A DNA stretch of 64,000 bases from Amyelois transitella (taxonomy: Eukaryota; Arthropoda; Insecta; Lepidoptera; Pyralidae), in NCBI RefSeq assembly GCF_032362555.1, contig NC_083511.1:11957001-12021000 (forward strand). The letters run 5' to 3'. The notes beneath the pieces were generated by a model. It was not told the origin of the DNA. It did no database searches and saw only the letters and a program-made list of their open reading frames with translations. Position numbers and translations under genes: made by a program. The stretch's first letter is position 1; the number at the start of each line of letters is the position of its first letter. This document shows, one piece after another, positions 63,936-64,000 of this stretch.

Positions 63936-64000
63936 CTGTAACAAACATCAGTAGAAATTACAGCAAGATTTGATTGGATTGAGGGACACATAGAATGAAT

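Overview
This 64 kb window looks like nuclear DNA of a moth or butterfly (Lepidoptera, perhaps noctuid-like). The genes have short GC-rich exons with GT/AG introns set in AT-rich DNA. Four or more families of short interspersed repeats recur dozens of times, including tRNA-headed SINEs and an element with a GTGCCG...CGGCAC hairpin and a (TATG)n tail. There is no prokaryotic gene organisation. The taxonomic call is inference; gene structures below were built by hand from splice sites and reading phase, and every junction keeps frame.

Layout. (1) 109-5600, minus: the 5' half of a cathepsin D-type lysosomal aspartic protease (five exons, running off the left edge). (2) 5.6-11.9 kb: gene-poor DNA with two neighbouring hAT-type MITEs with different 8-bp target duplications, one carrying a nested Tc1/mariner-like MITE. 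(3) 11972-19120, minus: a complete ten-exon condensin II subunit H2 gene (NCAPH2/Cap-H2, 549 aa). (4) 19853-21514, plus: a canonical tetraspanin of 279 aa (gene A), divergent from Cap-H2 across 732 bp. (5) 21.5-30.4 kb: repeats, a perfect 56-bp hairpin and a TIR element. (6) 30437-59810, plus: three consecutive tetraspanin-like genes (B, 252 aa with a 14.4 kb first intron; C, 250 aa; D, 240 aa). (7) 63304-63935, minus: the last two exons of a gene I do not recognise, entering from the right.

The most interesting observation is the B-C-D array. All three proteins keep the tetraspanin intramembrane polar residues (Asn in TM1, Glu in TM3, Gln in TM4) at identical positions relative to exon borders. 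The Asn is fifth from the end of exon 1 (as in canonical gene A), the Glu is codon 12 of exon 3, and the Gln is codon 24 of exon 4. Yet all three have a short, cysteine-free large loop with no CCG motif. They look like a tandemly expanded, disulfide-less branch of the tetraspanin superfamily next to a canonical member. Gene B also has a candidate alternative last exon that would restore the phase-2 tail intron seen in C and D.

The mobile DNA records a clear nesting history: a decayed pogo/Tigger-like transposon with TA duplications sits inside a tRNA-derived SINE, hairpin-headed SINEs sit inside that same SINE family with 13-14 bp target duplications, and one MITE sits inside another.
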